From: Anaerolineales bacterium
GTDB taxonomy: Bacteria; Chloroflexota; Anaerolineae; Anaerolineales; UBA11579
Length of the DNA: 64,000 bases
NCBI GenBank assembly: GCA_026129305.1
Contig: JAHCII010000011.1
Coordinates: 1 to 64,000, forward strand
Reading direction: 5' to 3'
The number at the start of each line of letters is the position of its first letter. The first letter of the stretch is position 1. Shown here one piece after another: positions 30,090 to 38,272 of the stretch. Made by a program: the position numbers and the translations under genes. The notes under the pieces were generated by a model. It worked only from the letters and a program-made list of their open reading frames with translations, was not told the DNA's origin and made no database searches.

Positions 30090-31285
30090 TGCGACTTTCG
30101 TTTAAACAACAGACCAGAATTCTTGAAAGATGCATCACAAAAGGGCTTGAGCTTAGCGCAGAATTGGCGAGGTTAGGTTTCGAGTACGATGACCTGCGCT
30201 ATAGCAATTACCCTGATTATCTTTTTGAGACAAAAGGCGATTATTCCAAGTACAGATCAGTTGATGATCTGGATTTCTACCAAAATGGGATTCCGTTTGT
30301 AGGCTTCTTTTCTGGTGCAGGTGGTCTTGACTTGGGCTTTGAGGCAGCTGGTTTTTCACATTTGGCGGCTATTGAATTCGAGAAGACATTCTGTGATACT
30401 TTAAGAGCAAACAGACCAAATTGGGATGTTATTGGTCCACCATCCCACTCTGGGGATGTAAGGCAGAGAGAGGAAATAGCCTTCCAATTAGAAAAGCGAG
30501 GTGTTGCACCGGAATTTGATGGTTTGTTTGTTGGTGGCCCTCCTTGCCAGCCATTTAGTGTTGCCTCAAATCAACGATATAGGAAAAATGAAGAAAAATT
30601 CAAGCGAAATGGTTTTGGGGATAAAGAAAAAGGAAACCTTTTGTTTGACTTTATTTGGCAGGTTGAGAGGTTTCTGCCTCGCATTTTCTTGATAGAAAAT
30701 GTTCCTGGGTTGCTTGCTATTGATAATGGAAAGCAATTAGAGATTGCTATCAAGAAGTTACGAAAAGCAGGCTATACAGTAAAAGACCCGTTTGTTGTCA
30801 ATGCTAGTGAATTTGGAGTTCCTCAAAAGCGCCAACGCGTTTTTATACTAGGGTGGCGTAAAGGAATAGATTTCAATATTGCTTTGGAAAAGCCAGAACG
30901 CGTTCCGGTGGCACATGCTTTGGGAAAAACAGTTAAAGGCTTGCAGAATCACATAACGCGTAACCATAAAGCCGAATCTATCCAACGGTATATGAATTTG
31001 CAAATAGGGCAACGCGATCCGTTAGGGCGTGTGGATCGTCTTGATCCTTTTGCCCCAGCAAAAACTGTAATCGCTGGAGGCACACAAGGGGGCGGTAGGT
31101 CACATCTACATCCAAGCATACCTCGCACATTATCAGTGCGCGAATGCGCTCGATTACAGACTTTCCCAGATGATTTTGTGTTTTCTGGAGTGCCAGGGCG
31201 GCAGTTTACGCAAGTTGGTAACGCAGTTCCTCCTGTTCTAGCCGCGAAATTTGGTCGGCAGATTTTTTCTCAGTTATTTAGTTGA
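30089..31285 (+). CDS. dcm: DNA (cytosine-5-)-methyltransferase
   Basis: 398 residues. C5-methyltransferase motifs in order: I 'FVGFFSGAGGLDLGFEAAGF', IV 'VGGPPCQPFS' with the catalytic Cys, VI 'IENVPGLL', VIII 'QKRQRVFILGW', IX/X 'RECARLQTFPDDF' and 'QVGNAVPPVLA'. An N-terminal extension of about 70 residues precedes motif I. The region between VIII and IX (the target-recognition domain) is short. It should protect host DNA from the preceding HNH nuclease; recognition sequence unknown. Next gene starts directly after its stop (TGAATG). Confidence 0.93.
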   Translation: MRLSFKQQTRILERCITKGLELSAELARLGFEYDDLRYSNYPDYLFETKGDYSKYRSVDDLDFYQNGIPFVGFFSGAGGLDLGFEAAGFSHLAAIEFEKTFCDTLRANRPNWDVIGPPSHSGDVRQREEIAFQLEKRGVAPEFDGLFVGGPPCQPFSVASNQRYRKNEEKFKRNGFGDKEKGNLLFDFIWQVERFLPRIFLIENVPGLLAIDNGKQLEIAIKKLRKAGYTVKDPFVVNASEFGVPQKRQRVFILGWRKGIDFNIALEKPERVPVAHALGKTVKGLQNHITRNHKAESIQRYMNLQIGQRDPLGRVDRLDPFAPAKTVIAGGTQGGGRSHLHPSIPRTLSVRECARLQTFPDDFVFSGVPGRQFTQVGNAVPPVLAAKFGRQIFSQLFS

Positions 31286-31597
31286 ATGTTACCAACCACG
31301 GAAAAATTGCTACTCCCGCTCCTTGAATTTCTTGGGGATGGGGACGAACATAAGCTCAAGGAATGTGTGATTCATTTGCGCAAAAAACTCCTCCTACCGC
31401 CAAATTTATTTTATGAGCTTCAACCAAGTGGGGTGCAGACAAAATTCGAAAAGAGAGTTGGTTGGGCGATGTTCTATCTGAAGAAAGCAAAATTCGCTAA
31501 ACGCACTGGGCACGGTAAGGTGGTAATAACAGAAAAAGGTTTAAAGCTTTTAGCTAATAACATTGACGATTTAAGGCTGAGGGATTTAAAGCTCTAG
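31286..31597 (+). CDS. Free-standing Mrr N-terminal winged-helix protein
   Basis: 103 residues with no nuclease part. 'LLLPLLEFLGDGDEHKLKEC', 'LQPSGVQTKFEKRVGWAMFYLKKA' and 'VVITEKGLKLLANN' match the N-terminal winged-helix domain of Mrr-type restriction proteins (Mrr_N), which normally precedes a PD-(D/E)XK catalytic domain. ATG 31286 abuts the methyltransferase stop, so the gene is the third member of the restriction operon. It may be a DNA-binding controller, a specificity subunit for the HNH enzyme, or a remnant of a lost Mrr. The reading frame is intact and low-GC like its partners. Confidence 0.72.
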   Translation: MLPTTEKLLLPLLEFLGDGDEHKLKECVIHLRKKLLLPPNLFYELQPSGVQTKFEKRVGWAMFYLKKAKFAKRTGHGKVVITEKGLKLLANNIDDLRLRDLKL

Positions 31598-31924
31598 CTT
31601 TTTAATGAAAGCTTCTGGGGAGGGGTGCCTTGGGTTCCTCATTTGGTAATCCCACCCTTGACATTGCTTGCAATCTCTCTCGGATGTTCTTATTGATGTA
31701 TTAATAGTTGGTTCTGGTTTCGGGAAGGGGTCAAATTCACAGATGGGGAGCAATATTCACAAATGTCAATAGCCGTCAAGCCATTGCCGGCCCAAAGTTG
31801 TATTAAAACCCTTGCCCCCCATCGCGTTAATATATCTTTTTCAAGCTCTTGGACAGAAATTGCCTGCAGTTCACGCAGCGAAGCGAAGCTTCGCAGTGAA
31901 CTGCAAAATCTGCCGTTAGGCAGA
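31598..31924. other. Intergenic region between restriction operon and mutase gene
   Basis: 327 bp of low-GC DNA with no convincing gene; it marks the right edge of the transferred block. Near its right end is a hairpin, 31866-31904 (GCAGTTCAC...GTGAACTGC with an inner CGAAG/CTTCG), then a second at 31907-31926 (AATCTGCC GTTA GGCAGATT) that overlaps the stop of the mutase gene and probably acts as its terminator on the minus strand. A CCCTTGACA word near 31671 and a TATTAATAG near 31700 could be promoter parts, but no gene follows in a fitting position. Confidence 0.5.
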
Positions 31925-33604
31925 TTAGATTTCCACGCTCTCTTCGTACACCCCGAACTCCTCTTTCATCAGCGCCATGATCTCGCCCAGCGTGGCGTAG
32001 GCGCGCACCGCGTCCAGCAGCGCGGGCATCGTATTCTCGCTGCCCTGGCAGGCCAGGCGCAGCCGGTCCATCGCTTGTCCCAGCGCGCCGGGGTCGCGCT
32101 CGGCGCGCAGCTGGCGCAGGCGGGCCACCTGGCGGCGCTCGCCTTCGGGGTCCATCTCCAGGATGGGGATTTCGTAGCCGCCCTCGTCCTGGTAGGCGTT
32201 CACGCCCACAATCCGCCGCTCGCCGCTGTCAATCTCGCGCTGGTAGCGGTAGGCCGCATCGGCGATCTCGGCCTGGAAGAAGCCGCGCTCGATGGCCGGC
32301 AGCACGCCGCCCATCTCCTCGATCTGGCGGAAGTAGTCCAGCGCCTGCTGTTCCATGCGATCGGTCTGCGCCTCCACAAAGAAGCTGCCCCCGAGTGGAT
32401 CGACGGTGTTGGTCACGCCGGACTCCTCGGCGATGATCTGCTGCGTGCGCAGCGCCACCGTCACGGCGTGCTCGCTGGGCAGCGCCAGCGCCTCGTCCAT
32501 GCTGTTGGTGTGCAGGCTGTTGGTGCCCCCCAGCACGGCGGCCAGCGCCTGGATCGCCACGCGCACCACGTTGTTCTCCGGCTGCTGGGCGGTCAGCGAG
32601 ACGCCGGCGGTCTGCGTGTGGAAGCGCATCAGCCAGCTGCGCGGGTCCTTGGCGCCGAAAACCTCGCGCATTTGCCGCGCCCAAATCCGCCGGGCGGCGC
32701 GGTACTTGGCGATTTCCTCGAAGAAGTCGTTGTGCGCGTTGAAGAAGAAGCTCAGCCGCGGGGCGAAATCGTCGATGTCCAACCCGCGCGCCAGCGCCCA
32801 GCGCACGTACTCCAGCCCGTCGGCCAGGGTGAAGGCCAGCTCTTGCGCCGCGGTGCTGCCCGCCTCGCGGATGTGGTAGCCGGAGATGCTCACCGGGTTC
32901 CACTGCGGCAGGTGCTGCGCCGCGTACTCAATGGTGTCGGTCACCAAGCGCATCGAAGGCTCCGGCGGGAAGATGTATTCCTTTTGGGCGATGTATTCCT
33001 TCAATATGTCGTTCTGCAGCGTGCCGCGCAGCTGCTCCGGGCGCACGCCCTGCTTCTCCGCGGCGGCGATGTACATGGCCCAAATGATTGCCGCCGGGCT
33101 GTTGATCGTCATGCTGGTCGAGACCTTGTCCAGCGGGATATCGCTGAACAGGATCTCCATGTCCTTCAGCGAGGACACCGCCACGCCGCACACGCCGAAC
33201 TCGCCCTCGGCTTCCGGCTGGTCGGTGTCGTAGCCCATCAGCGTGGCCAGGTCAAAGGCCACCGAGAGCCCGGTCTGCCCCTGACTCAGCAGGTACTTGA
33301 AGCGCTGGTTGGTCTCCTCGGCGGAGCCGAAGCCGGCGAACATACGCATCGTCCACAGTTTGCTGCGGTGCAGGGTGGGGTGCACCCCGCGCGTGAAGGG
33401 GTACTCGCCGGGGTTGCCCAGGTCCTGGGCGTAGTCCAGCCCGGCCACGTCCAGCGGGGTATACAGCCGCTCGATCGGCTCAGAAGAAGTGGTGACGAAC
33501 TCCGATTTGCGCTCCGGCAGGCGCGCCATGGACTTTTTCAGCGTCTCTTCTGTCCAGGCCTCTTGCTGTTTGCGCAGTTCTTCAAGCGTTTTCTTGTCGT
33601 ACAT
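31925..33604 (-). CDS. mcmA1: Methylmalonyl-CoA mutase large subunit (catalytic TIM barrel)
   Basis: 559 residues from ATG 33604, with GGAGG upstream; an earlier in-frame start lacks support. It holds only the CoA-binding barrel: '[20 protein letters not shown]', '[23 protein letters not shown]', '[15 protein letters not shown]', '[11 protein letters not shown]', '[19 protein letters not shown]' and '[21 protein letters not shown]'. The C-terminal B12 domain is absent and is encoded separately at 13158, 18 kb away beside meaB. Works in propionyl-CoA metabolism. Single gene here, converging on the restriction operon. Confidence 0.94.
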   Translation of the reverse strand: MYDKKTLEELRKQQEAWTEETLKKSMARLPERKSEFVTTSSEPIERLYTPLDVAGLDYAQDLGNPGEYPFTRGVHPTLHRSKLWTMRMFAGFGSAEETNQRFKYLLSQGQTGLSVAFDLATLMGYDTDQPEAEGEFGVCGVAVSSLKDMEILFSDIPLDKVSTSMTINSPAAIIWAMYIAAAEKQGVRPEQLRGTLQNDILKEYIAQKEYIFPPEPSMRLVTDTIEYAAQHLPQWNPVSISGYHIREAGSTAAQELAFTLADGLEYVRWALARGLDIDDFAPRLSFFFNAHNDFFEEIAKYRAARRIWARQMREVFGAKDPRSWLMRFHTQTAGVSLTAQQPENNVVRVAIQALAAVLGGTNSLHTNSMDEALALPSEHAVTVALRTQQIIAEESGVTNTVDPLGGSFFVEAQTDRMEQQALDYFRQIEEMGGVLPAIERGFFQAEIADAAYRYQREIDSGERRIVGVNAYQDEGGYEIPILEMDPEGERRQVARLRQLRAERDPGALGQAMDRLRLACQGSENTMPALLDAVRAYATLGEIMALMKEEFGVYEESVEI

Positions 33605-33707
33605 CTGGGCGTGTCCTCCGGGGGTGAGGGCGGATATCGCCATTATAGCTGATTGGGCGTCCCTGACTGCTGTTGGCTACTTCGCTCAGAACGGGGATAA
33701 TCGCAGG

Positions 33708-34487
33708 ATGGACTTGATCTCTGCCTGGTTCCAAACCGGCGCGCTGTTGCTGGCCAGCGTTTTCCTGCTTTGGCTGCTCAGCCTGCGCCTGCGTGACGCC
33801 GGCATTATCGACAGTTTCTGGGGTCTGGGCTTCGTGCTCTCGGTCTGGGCCTATTTCGTCTGGCTGCCCGGCGGCCTGGCGGAGCGCAAATGGCTACTGG
33901 CCGCCCTGGTCAGCCTGTGGGGCTTGCGCCTCTCAGCGCACATCACCTGGCGCAATTGGCGCCGCGGCGAAGACTTCCGCTATGCCAAATGGCGCGAGGA
34001 GCACGGCCGCCGCTGGCCTTGGCGCAGCCTGTGGCAGGTGTTCCTCCTGCAGGGCGCGCTAATCTGGCTGATTGGCCTGCCGCTGTTGGTCGCCCAGGCC
34101 AGTTCTGCGCCGCTGGGCTGGCTGGATGGCTTGGCCTTGGCCGCCTGGGCGCTCGGCTTCTACTTCGAAGCCGTCGGCGACTGGCAACTGGCGCAGTTCA
34201 AGCACAACCCGGCCAACAAGGGCAAGCTGCTCACCAGCGGGTTGTGGGCTTACACGCGCCACCCCAACTACTTCGGCGACGCGCTGCAGTGGTGGGCCTT
34301 CGGCCTCTTCGCCCTGGCCGGCGGCGCCTGGTGGGCGCTGCTCAGCCCGCTGCTGATGAGCTGGCTGCTGCGCTACGTCTCTGGGGTGGCCATGTTGGAG
34401 AAGACGCTCAAGAAGCAAAAGCCGGGCTACGCCGACTACGTGCGCCGCACCAACGCCTTCATCCCCTGGTTCCCAAAATCAGGTTGA
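33708..34487 (+). CDS. DUF1295 membrane protein (steroid reductase-like)
   Basis: 259 residues from ATG 33708 behind CAGGATG. About six membrane segments. 'DAGIIDSFWGLGFVLSVWAYF' in the first third and 'GLWAYTRHPNYFGDALQWWAFG' near the end are the DUF1295 signatures, shared with isoprenylcysteine methyltransferases and steroid 5-alpha-reductases. Substrate unknown; probably a membrane lipid or isoprenoid. An in-frame extension back to 33489 runs antisense through the mutase gene and is rejected. Confidence 0.88.
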   Translation: MDLISAWFQTGALLLASVFLLWLLSLRLRDAGIIDSFWGLGFVLSVWAYFVWLPGGLAERKWLLAALVSLWGLRLSAHITWRNWRRGEDFRYAKWREEHGRRWPWRSLWQVFLLQGALIWLIGLPLLVAQASSAPLGWLDGLALAAWALGFYFEAVGDWQLAQFKHNPANKGKLLTSGLWAYTRHPNYFGDALQWWAFGLFALAGGAWWALLSPLLMSWLLRYVSGVAMLEKTLKKQKPGYADYVRRTNAFIPWFPKSG

Positions 34488-34536
34488 TAGATGAGCCAGG
34501 CAGGAATGCACTGGAATGACAAACGGAGGCATATCC

Positions 34537-34778
34537 ATGCTGGAAATTCGGCCAAACTGCGAATGCTGCAACAAGATCTGCTGCCCAGTTCAGCGGAGGT
34601 TTATATCTGCTCATTTGAGTGCACCTTCTGTGCAGAGTGCGCACAAGACAAACTGGACTTGGTGTGTCCCAATTGCGGTGGCGGCCTCGTGCGCCGGCCC
34701 ATCCGCCCGGCACACAAGCTGCTGGAGCACCCGGCCTCTGCCCAACGCGTCTACAAGCCTGAGGGCTGCACAGCCTAA
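34537..34778 (+). pseudogene. DUF1272 zinc protein with a single-base frameshift
   Basis: ATG 34537 behind GGAGG starts 'MLEIRPNCECCNK' in one frame; the sequence then continues, in the frame one base behind, as 'DLLPSSAEVYICSFECTF', 'CAECAQDKLDLVCPNCGGGLVRRP'. Together these make a complete DUF1272 protein of about 80 residues with its conserved Cys pairs. One G appears to be missing near 34575 (AACAAG|ATCTG). Either a recent pseudogene or a sequencing/assembly error. The stop overlaps the stop of the opposite-strand gene by 2 bases. Confidence 0.8.
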
Positions 34779-35500
34779 GGGAAGTGGATGCGCGGGTGCC
34801 CCAACACGCCTTCGATGAATACGGCGATCAGGGTGATCATCGGCAGCGCCAGTAAAAAGGTCGCCGGCGCACACAGCAGCTGCACCAGCCAGCTGGCCGG
34901 CCGGGCGCCGCGCCGGCGCGGCAGGCTGTATGCGGGCAGGTAGACCATCAGCCCATAGACGAAGCACCAGAACGGGAAAGCCAGCAACATGGCCCCGCTG
35001 CCGGCAAAAATGACTTCGCTGAGGGTGCCCACGGCGCCGAAGGCGATGAAGACGGTGAAAGGTGAGAGGTCATAGCGCGCCAGCAAAAAAGCCAGGGCGA
35101 TGAAATAGGGGATCAAGACCACTACGCTGTGCAGCAAGATCACATCGAAGTAGTTGGTCGAGGCGGTGATATAGGCTTCGCCAACCGGCGCTCCAAACCA
35201 GGGTGCCAGGTTGGTCATGGAGACCGTCACCACTTCCTCCAAGCAGGCCAGCAGCGTGGCAAAAATCACGACCTTCACGCCCCAGTCCAGCCGCATCGCC
35301 AGCACCCGCTGCCGCACCTGTCGCCGCAAGCGCCACATCAGCCCGCCGCCGGCAATCACCCACAGCAGCACCAGCCCGCTGGCCATGCCCGCCACTGCCC
35401 GCTCCGCCGCGCTCTGCGCGCCAAGGTGCATCACGGCCAAGATCAGCAGCGCCGCGGCGAACATCAGGCCCAGGGCGATCCTCTTGGCGTTCACCCACAA
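34775..35500 (-). CDS. Polytopic membrane protein of unknown function
   Basis: 241 residues from a TTG at 35500, or 239 from the GTG at 35494, which I consider as likely because the TTG lies inside a hairpin. Six to seven hydrophobic segments; 'LACLEEVVTVSMTNLAPWFG' in a loop holds paired Glu, and 'HSVVVLIPYFIALAFLLARYDLSPF' a membrane segment. The Glu pair recalls CPBP-type intramembrane proteases but the rest of that motif set is not visible. No family is assigned. Stop codon overlaps that of the DUF1272 remnant tail to tail. Confidence 0.65.
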   Translation of the reverse strand: MWVNAKRIALGLMFAAALLILAVMHLGAQSAAERAVAGMASGLVLLWVIAGGGLMWRLRRQVRQRVLAMRLDWGVKVVIFATLLACLEEVVTVSMTNLAPWFGAPVGEAYITASTNYFDVILLHSVVVLIPYFIALAFLLARYDLSPFTVFIAFGAVGTLSEVIFAGSGAMLLAFPFWCFVYGLMVYLPAYSLPRRRGARPASWLVQLLCAPATFLLALPMITLIAVFIEGVLGHPRIHFP

Positions 35501-35521
35501 AGTCTACTCCGTAGACTTTGT
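35497..35521. repeat. Perfect 11-bp hairpin at the start of the membrane protein gene
   Basis: ACAAAGTCTAC TCC GTAGACTTTGT. It covers the TTG candidate start of the minus-strand gene, so it could affect translation or be part of its operator. Confidence 0.6.
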
Positions 35522-35553
35522 AAGCGTGCATGGTAAAATACGGCGCTCTGTTC

Positions 35554-35661
35554 GCCGTTGCTTTGGCAACGGCAAAAACAAAGGGCGAAGCCCTTTGCAC
35601 AGCTTAGAAGCCGACCTGCCGTTGCTTTGGGCAACGGCAAAACAAAGGGCGAAGCCCTTTG
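35554..35661. repeat. Tandem double-hairpin repeat upstream of tRNA-Glu
   Basis: Two copies of a 44-bp unit, 35554-35597 and 35618-35661, differing by one inserted G and one missing A. Each unit holds two hairpins: GCCGTTGC/GCAACGGC, an A-run, and CAAAGGGC/GCCCTTTG. Read on the minus strand, the second hairpin is followed by a T-run, so each unit looks like an intrinsic terminator for leftward transcription. Copy 2 ends 3 bp before the tRNA. Confidence 0.75.
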
Positions 35662-35664
35662 TTA

Positions 35665-35737
35665 GCCCTCATCGTCTAGTGGCCTAGGACGTGGCCCTCT
35701 CAAGGCCAAAACCGGGGTTCGACTCCCCGTGGGGGCA
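35665..35737 (+). tRNA. tRNA-Glu (anticodon CTC)
   Basis: 73-nt cloverleaf: acceptor GCCCTCA with TGGGGGC (one T-G pair), anticodon stem TGGCC/GGCCA with loop CTCTCAA giving anticodon CTC, T arm CGGGG/CCCCG with loop TTCGACT, discriminator A at 35737. CCA not encoded. Reads GAG. A possible -10 (TAAAAT, 35534-35539) lies 126 bp upstream, before the double-hairpin repeats; nothing promoter-like lies closer. Confidence 0.94.
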
Positions 35738-35743
35738 CAACCA

Positions 35744-35776
35744 AAAACGCCTCGCTGAACTTCAGCGAGGCGTTTT
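35744..35776. terminator. Bidirectional terminator after tRNA-Glu
   Basis: AAAACGCCTCGCTGAA and its exact complement, flanked by A- and T-runs, between tRNA-Glu (+) and the small membrane protein gene (-). Confidence 0.85.
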
Positions 35777-35791
35777 GCTTTCCAAATGCGG

Positions 35792-36160
35792 TCAGCGTAC
35801 CAGGTCCAGGTAGGCTAGGTAGTCACCGCGCATCATCACCAGGATGATCGGGATCACGATCGCTGCGATCAGCAGGTAACGCTTGCGCCAGCTGGTGTGC
35901 CAAAGGCTGCTGACGTTGAACAAGATCACGCCGATGCTCAGTATCCCGGCGCCCACATTGATCAAGGGTGAGAAGGTATTGGAGACGCCCAGCAGCGGCA
36001 GCAGCAGGGGCACCACAATATATTGCAGGGTACAGCGGATGGCCGTCAGCAGGAAGGGCACCCCAATCACCAAGGTACCGAACTGCATGACTGGCGGCAT
36101 CTCCTGCGCGTCTTGCTCATGGCGTACCTGAATCTGGTGGGGGGTACTTGCTTGGCTCAT
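35792..36160 (-). CDS. Small membrane protein, function unknown
   Basis: 122 residues from ATG 36160 behind GAGGA. Polar N terminus ('MSQASTPHQIQVRHEQDAQE'), then three hydrophobic segments ('FGTLVIGVPFLLTAI', 'LINVGAGILSIGVILFNV', 'YLLIAAIVIPIILVMM'). No motif recognised. Convergent with tRNA-Glu. Confidence 0.6.
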   Translation of the reverse strand: MSQASTPHQIQVRHEQDAQEMPPVMQFGTLVIGVPFLLTAIRCTLQYIVVPLLLPLLGVSNTFSPLINVGAGILSIGVILFNVSSLWHTSWRKRYLLIAAIVIPIILVMMRGDYLAYLDLVR

Positions 36161-36202
36161 TTGTCCTCGCTTATGCTCAAGTTTCGAAGCAATTATAGCT
36201 CA

Positions 36203-36373
36203 GCCTCTAAAGGCGCTGGCATTGTGGATGTGCTCTTTGGCGACAAGCCTTTCACCGGCAAGCTGTCCTATACCTGGCCGCGCGACATGCAGCAGATCCC
36301 GCTCAACGGCGGCAAAGCCGGCGAGCCGCTCTTCCCTTTTGGGCACGGCCTGACTACCAAAGCCAGCCCTTAA
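36203..36373 (+). pseudogene. Remnant of a glycoside hydrolase family 3 beta-glucosidase
   Basis: About 57 codons ending in a normal stop: 'GAGIVDVLFGDKPFTGKLSY', 'TWPRDMQQIPLN' and 'EPLFPFGHGLT'. This is the distinctive end of the GH3 C-terminal domain ('GxADVLFGDxxFTGKL ... PLFPFGxGLTY'). Everything upstream is missing: the frame runs back into the start region of the opposite-strand membrane protein gene. A deletion remnant of a gene of about 700-800 codons. Confidence 0.82.
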
Positions 36374-36527
36374 TTCAGCAGCACAGCGTCGGATGGGTTC
36401 CATCCGGCGCATAGTTTTTTCTGATCAGATTGCCTATTGAAACTTTAAAAATCAGGCGTATATTGTTTTGTGTTGGAACGTTAACAGTGCCTATCTCAGC
36501 AGGTTGCCCTGACCGGGCAGGAGGGCC

Positions 36528-37319
36528 ATGATGGCCGAGCACAACGCCTTTTATCAAAAGGTGAATTATTACGATATTGTTTTTGATCGAGATGTGCGTA
36601 AAGAAGTGGATTTTCTGCTGGGAGTCTATCGCAAATATGCCGGCCGTGCGGCCCAATCCACCCTGGACGTGGCTTGCGGCCCGGCCTACCATGCCCGCGA
36701 AGTGGCCCGCCGCGGCCTGCGCTCCGTAGGCATTGACCTGCGCCCTGAAATGGTGGAGTATGCCCGCCAGCGCGCCGACGCCGATGGCTTACAGCTGGAA
36801 TTGCGCAGCGCCGACATGCGGCGCTTCCGCCTCAAGCTGCCGGTGGACCTGTCCTTCATTGTCTTCGACGGCATTGATGCCCTGGTGGAGAACCGTGACC
36901 TGGTCTCGCATTTTCAGGCGATGGCCGCCAACCTGACCAGTCGTGGGGTCTACATTATTGACGTCAGCCACCCGCGCCACACCTCGCTGACCCACTACGG
37001 CAAGTTTCACTACCACGGCCAGCGCGGCGGCACCTCGGTGGACATTCGCTGGGCGACCAACAAACCCCATGTAGATCTGCTGACCGGCATTGCCGATACG
37101 GAGATCGAGATCCGCGTGAAAGAGAAAGGCAAGCAGCCCGCCGTAATCAAGGACAGGGCGCGCGAACGCATTCTCTCCGCTCAAGAGATCACACTGCTGG
37201 CCCAGCTTAGCAAGCGCTTGTCGGTCGTGGGCTGGTATGGCGACTATAATCTGAAGCAACCTTTGGACGACACGGATGCCTCGCAACGCATGATCGCGGT
37301 ACTGCAACGCAATGACTGA
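36528..37319 (+). CDS. Class I SAM-dependent methyltransferase
   Basis: 263 residues from ATG 36528 (or 36531), with AGGAGG just upstream. Motif I 'STLDVACGPAYHAREVARRG', then 'VGIDLRPEMVEYARQRA' and 'LRSADMRRFRL' form the SAM site. The C-terminal half is a beta-rich extension ('FHYHGQRGGTSVDIRWATN'). Substrate unknown. It overlaps the following SET-domain gene by 8 bp, so the two are cotranscribed and may act on related targets. Confidence 0.88.
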   Translation: MMAEHNAFYQKVNYYDIVFDRDVRKEVDFLLGVYRKYAGRAAQSTLDVACGPAYHAREVARRGLRSVGIDLRPEMVEYARQRADADGLQLELRSADMRRFRLKLPVDLSFIVFDGIDALVENRDLVSHFQAMAANLTSRGVYIIDVSHPRHTSLTHYGKFHYHGQRGGTSVDIRWATNKPHVDLLTGIADTEIEIRVKEKGKQPAVIKDRARERILSAQEITLLAQLSKRLSVVGWYGDYNLKQPLDDTDASQRMIAVLQRND

Positions 37320-37839
37320 TAGAGAAAAACAAAGCGCAACCAACTCCTGGCTTTCCGACAAACTGGAGATCCGCAGCGACGAGACCATTGAGGGGCGCGG
37401 CATGTTTGCCCTGCGGTCCATTCAGCGCGGGGAGCGGGTGGCGGTTTGGGGCGGTGACGTGGTTACGCGGGCCTTCTTTGAGGCCTTGCAGCCCCACCAG
37501 CAGTCGCAAAGCGCTCAGGTGGAGGAGGATCTCTACCTGGTCTCTAGCAAACCCGGCTCAGGTGACTTCATTAACCACTCCTGCGAGCCCAACGCCGGGT
37601 TGGAAGGGCAGATCGTGATCGTCGCTCTGCGTGACATCGTGCCGGGTGAGGAGGTCACCATTGATTACGCCATGTGCGATGGCGACCCCCAAGATTGGTT
37701 TGACTGCCTGTGCGGTTCCCCCGCCTGCCGCGGCCGCGTCACTGGCAATGATTGGAAGCTGCCACAGCTGCAACAGCGCTATGCAGGGCGCTTCTCGCCC
37801 TTTTTGCAGAAACGCATTCAAGCTCAGGAAGAAGGATAG
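37312..37839 (+). CDS. SET-domain protein
   Basis: 175 residues. SET-domain landmarks: 'GRGMFALRSIQRGERV' at the start, 'DFINHSCEPNAGLEG' (SAM/pseudoknot NHSCxPN), 'PGEEVTIDYAMCD' and a Cys-rich post-SET-like 'FDCLCGSPACRGRV'. SET enzymes methylate protein lysines; bacterial members have few known targets. Overlaps the upstream methyltransferase by 8 bp; mscL follows 8 bp after. Target protein unknown. Confidence 0.88.
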   Translation: MTDREKQSATNSWLSDKLEIRSDETIEGRGMFALRSIQRGERVAVWGGDVVTRAFFEALQPHQQSQSAQVEEDLYLVSSKPGSGDFINHSCEPNAGLEGQIVIVALRDIVPGEEVTIDYAMCDGDPQDWFDCLCGSPACRGRVTGNDWKLPQLQQRYAGRFSPFLQKRIQAQEEG

Positions 37840-37847
37840 GAGACAAT

Positions 37848-38216
37848 ATGCTGCAAGAATTTCGTGAATTCGCCATGCGTGGCAACGCCATTGATCTGGC
37901 GATTGGTTTGGTGATTGGCTCTTCATTCACTTCGATCGTGGACACGCTGGTCAACGGTATTCTCATGCCGCCTATCGGCCTGCTGCTGGGCGGCGCCGAC
38001 TTCAAGGACCTGTTTCTGGTGTTGAAGCCCGGCGAGGTAGCCGGGCCGTACGTCAATCTGGAGGCCGCCCAACAGGCGGGAGCCGTCACCATCAATTATG
38101 GTGAACTGGTCACGGTCATCATTCACTTCGTCATCGTGGCTTTTGCCATGTTCCTGGTGGTCAAAGCCTTCAATCGCTTGCACAAGGGCAGCACGGTCAG
38201 TGGCAAAGCCGACTAG
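37848..38216 (+). CDS. mscL: Large-conductance mechanosensitive channel
   Basis: 122 residues from ATG 37848 behind ATAGGAGA. 'EFREFAMRGNAIDLAIGLVIG' (N-terminal amphipathic helix and TM1), 'SIVDTLVNGILMPPIGLLLGG' and TM2 'VIIHFVIVAFAMFLVVKAFN' are characteristic. Pentameric membrane valve opened by hypo-osmotic tension. Last gene of a methyltransferase-SET-mscL unit. Confidence 0.95.
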   Translation: MLQEFREFAMRGNAIDLAIGLVIGSSFTSIVDTLVNGILMPPIGLLLGGADFKDLFLVLKPGEVAGPYVNLEAAQQAGAVTINYGELVTVIIHFVIVAFAMFLVVKAFNRLHKGSTVSGKAD

Positions 38217-38260
38217 CAGGCTGATACCCATGGGGGAAGGTTCGCCAGCAGGCAATCCGC

Positions 38261-38266
38261 TATAAT
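38261..38266 (+). promoter_or_regulatory. -10 element before the TadE-like genes
   Basis: TATAAT at 38261-38266; transcription would begin at or next to the ATG at 38273, implying a leaderless mRNA, or a short leader if translation starts at the in-frame ATG 38285. No clear -35. Confidence 0.45.
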
Positions 38267-38272
38267 CCCCGC

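Noticed and set aside
35554..35661. CRISPR-like array
   Set aside because: Only two units of 44 bp with a 20-bp spacer, each internally palindromic; no cas genes and no further units.
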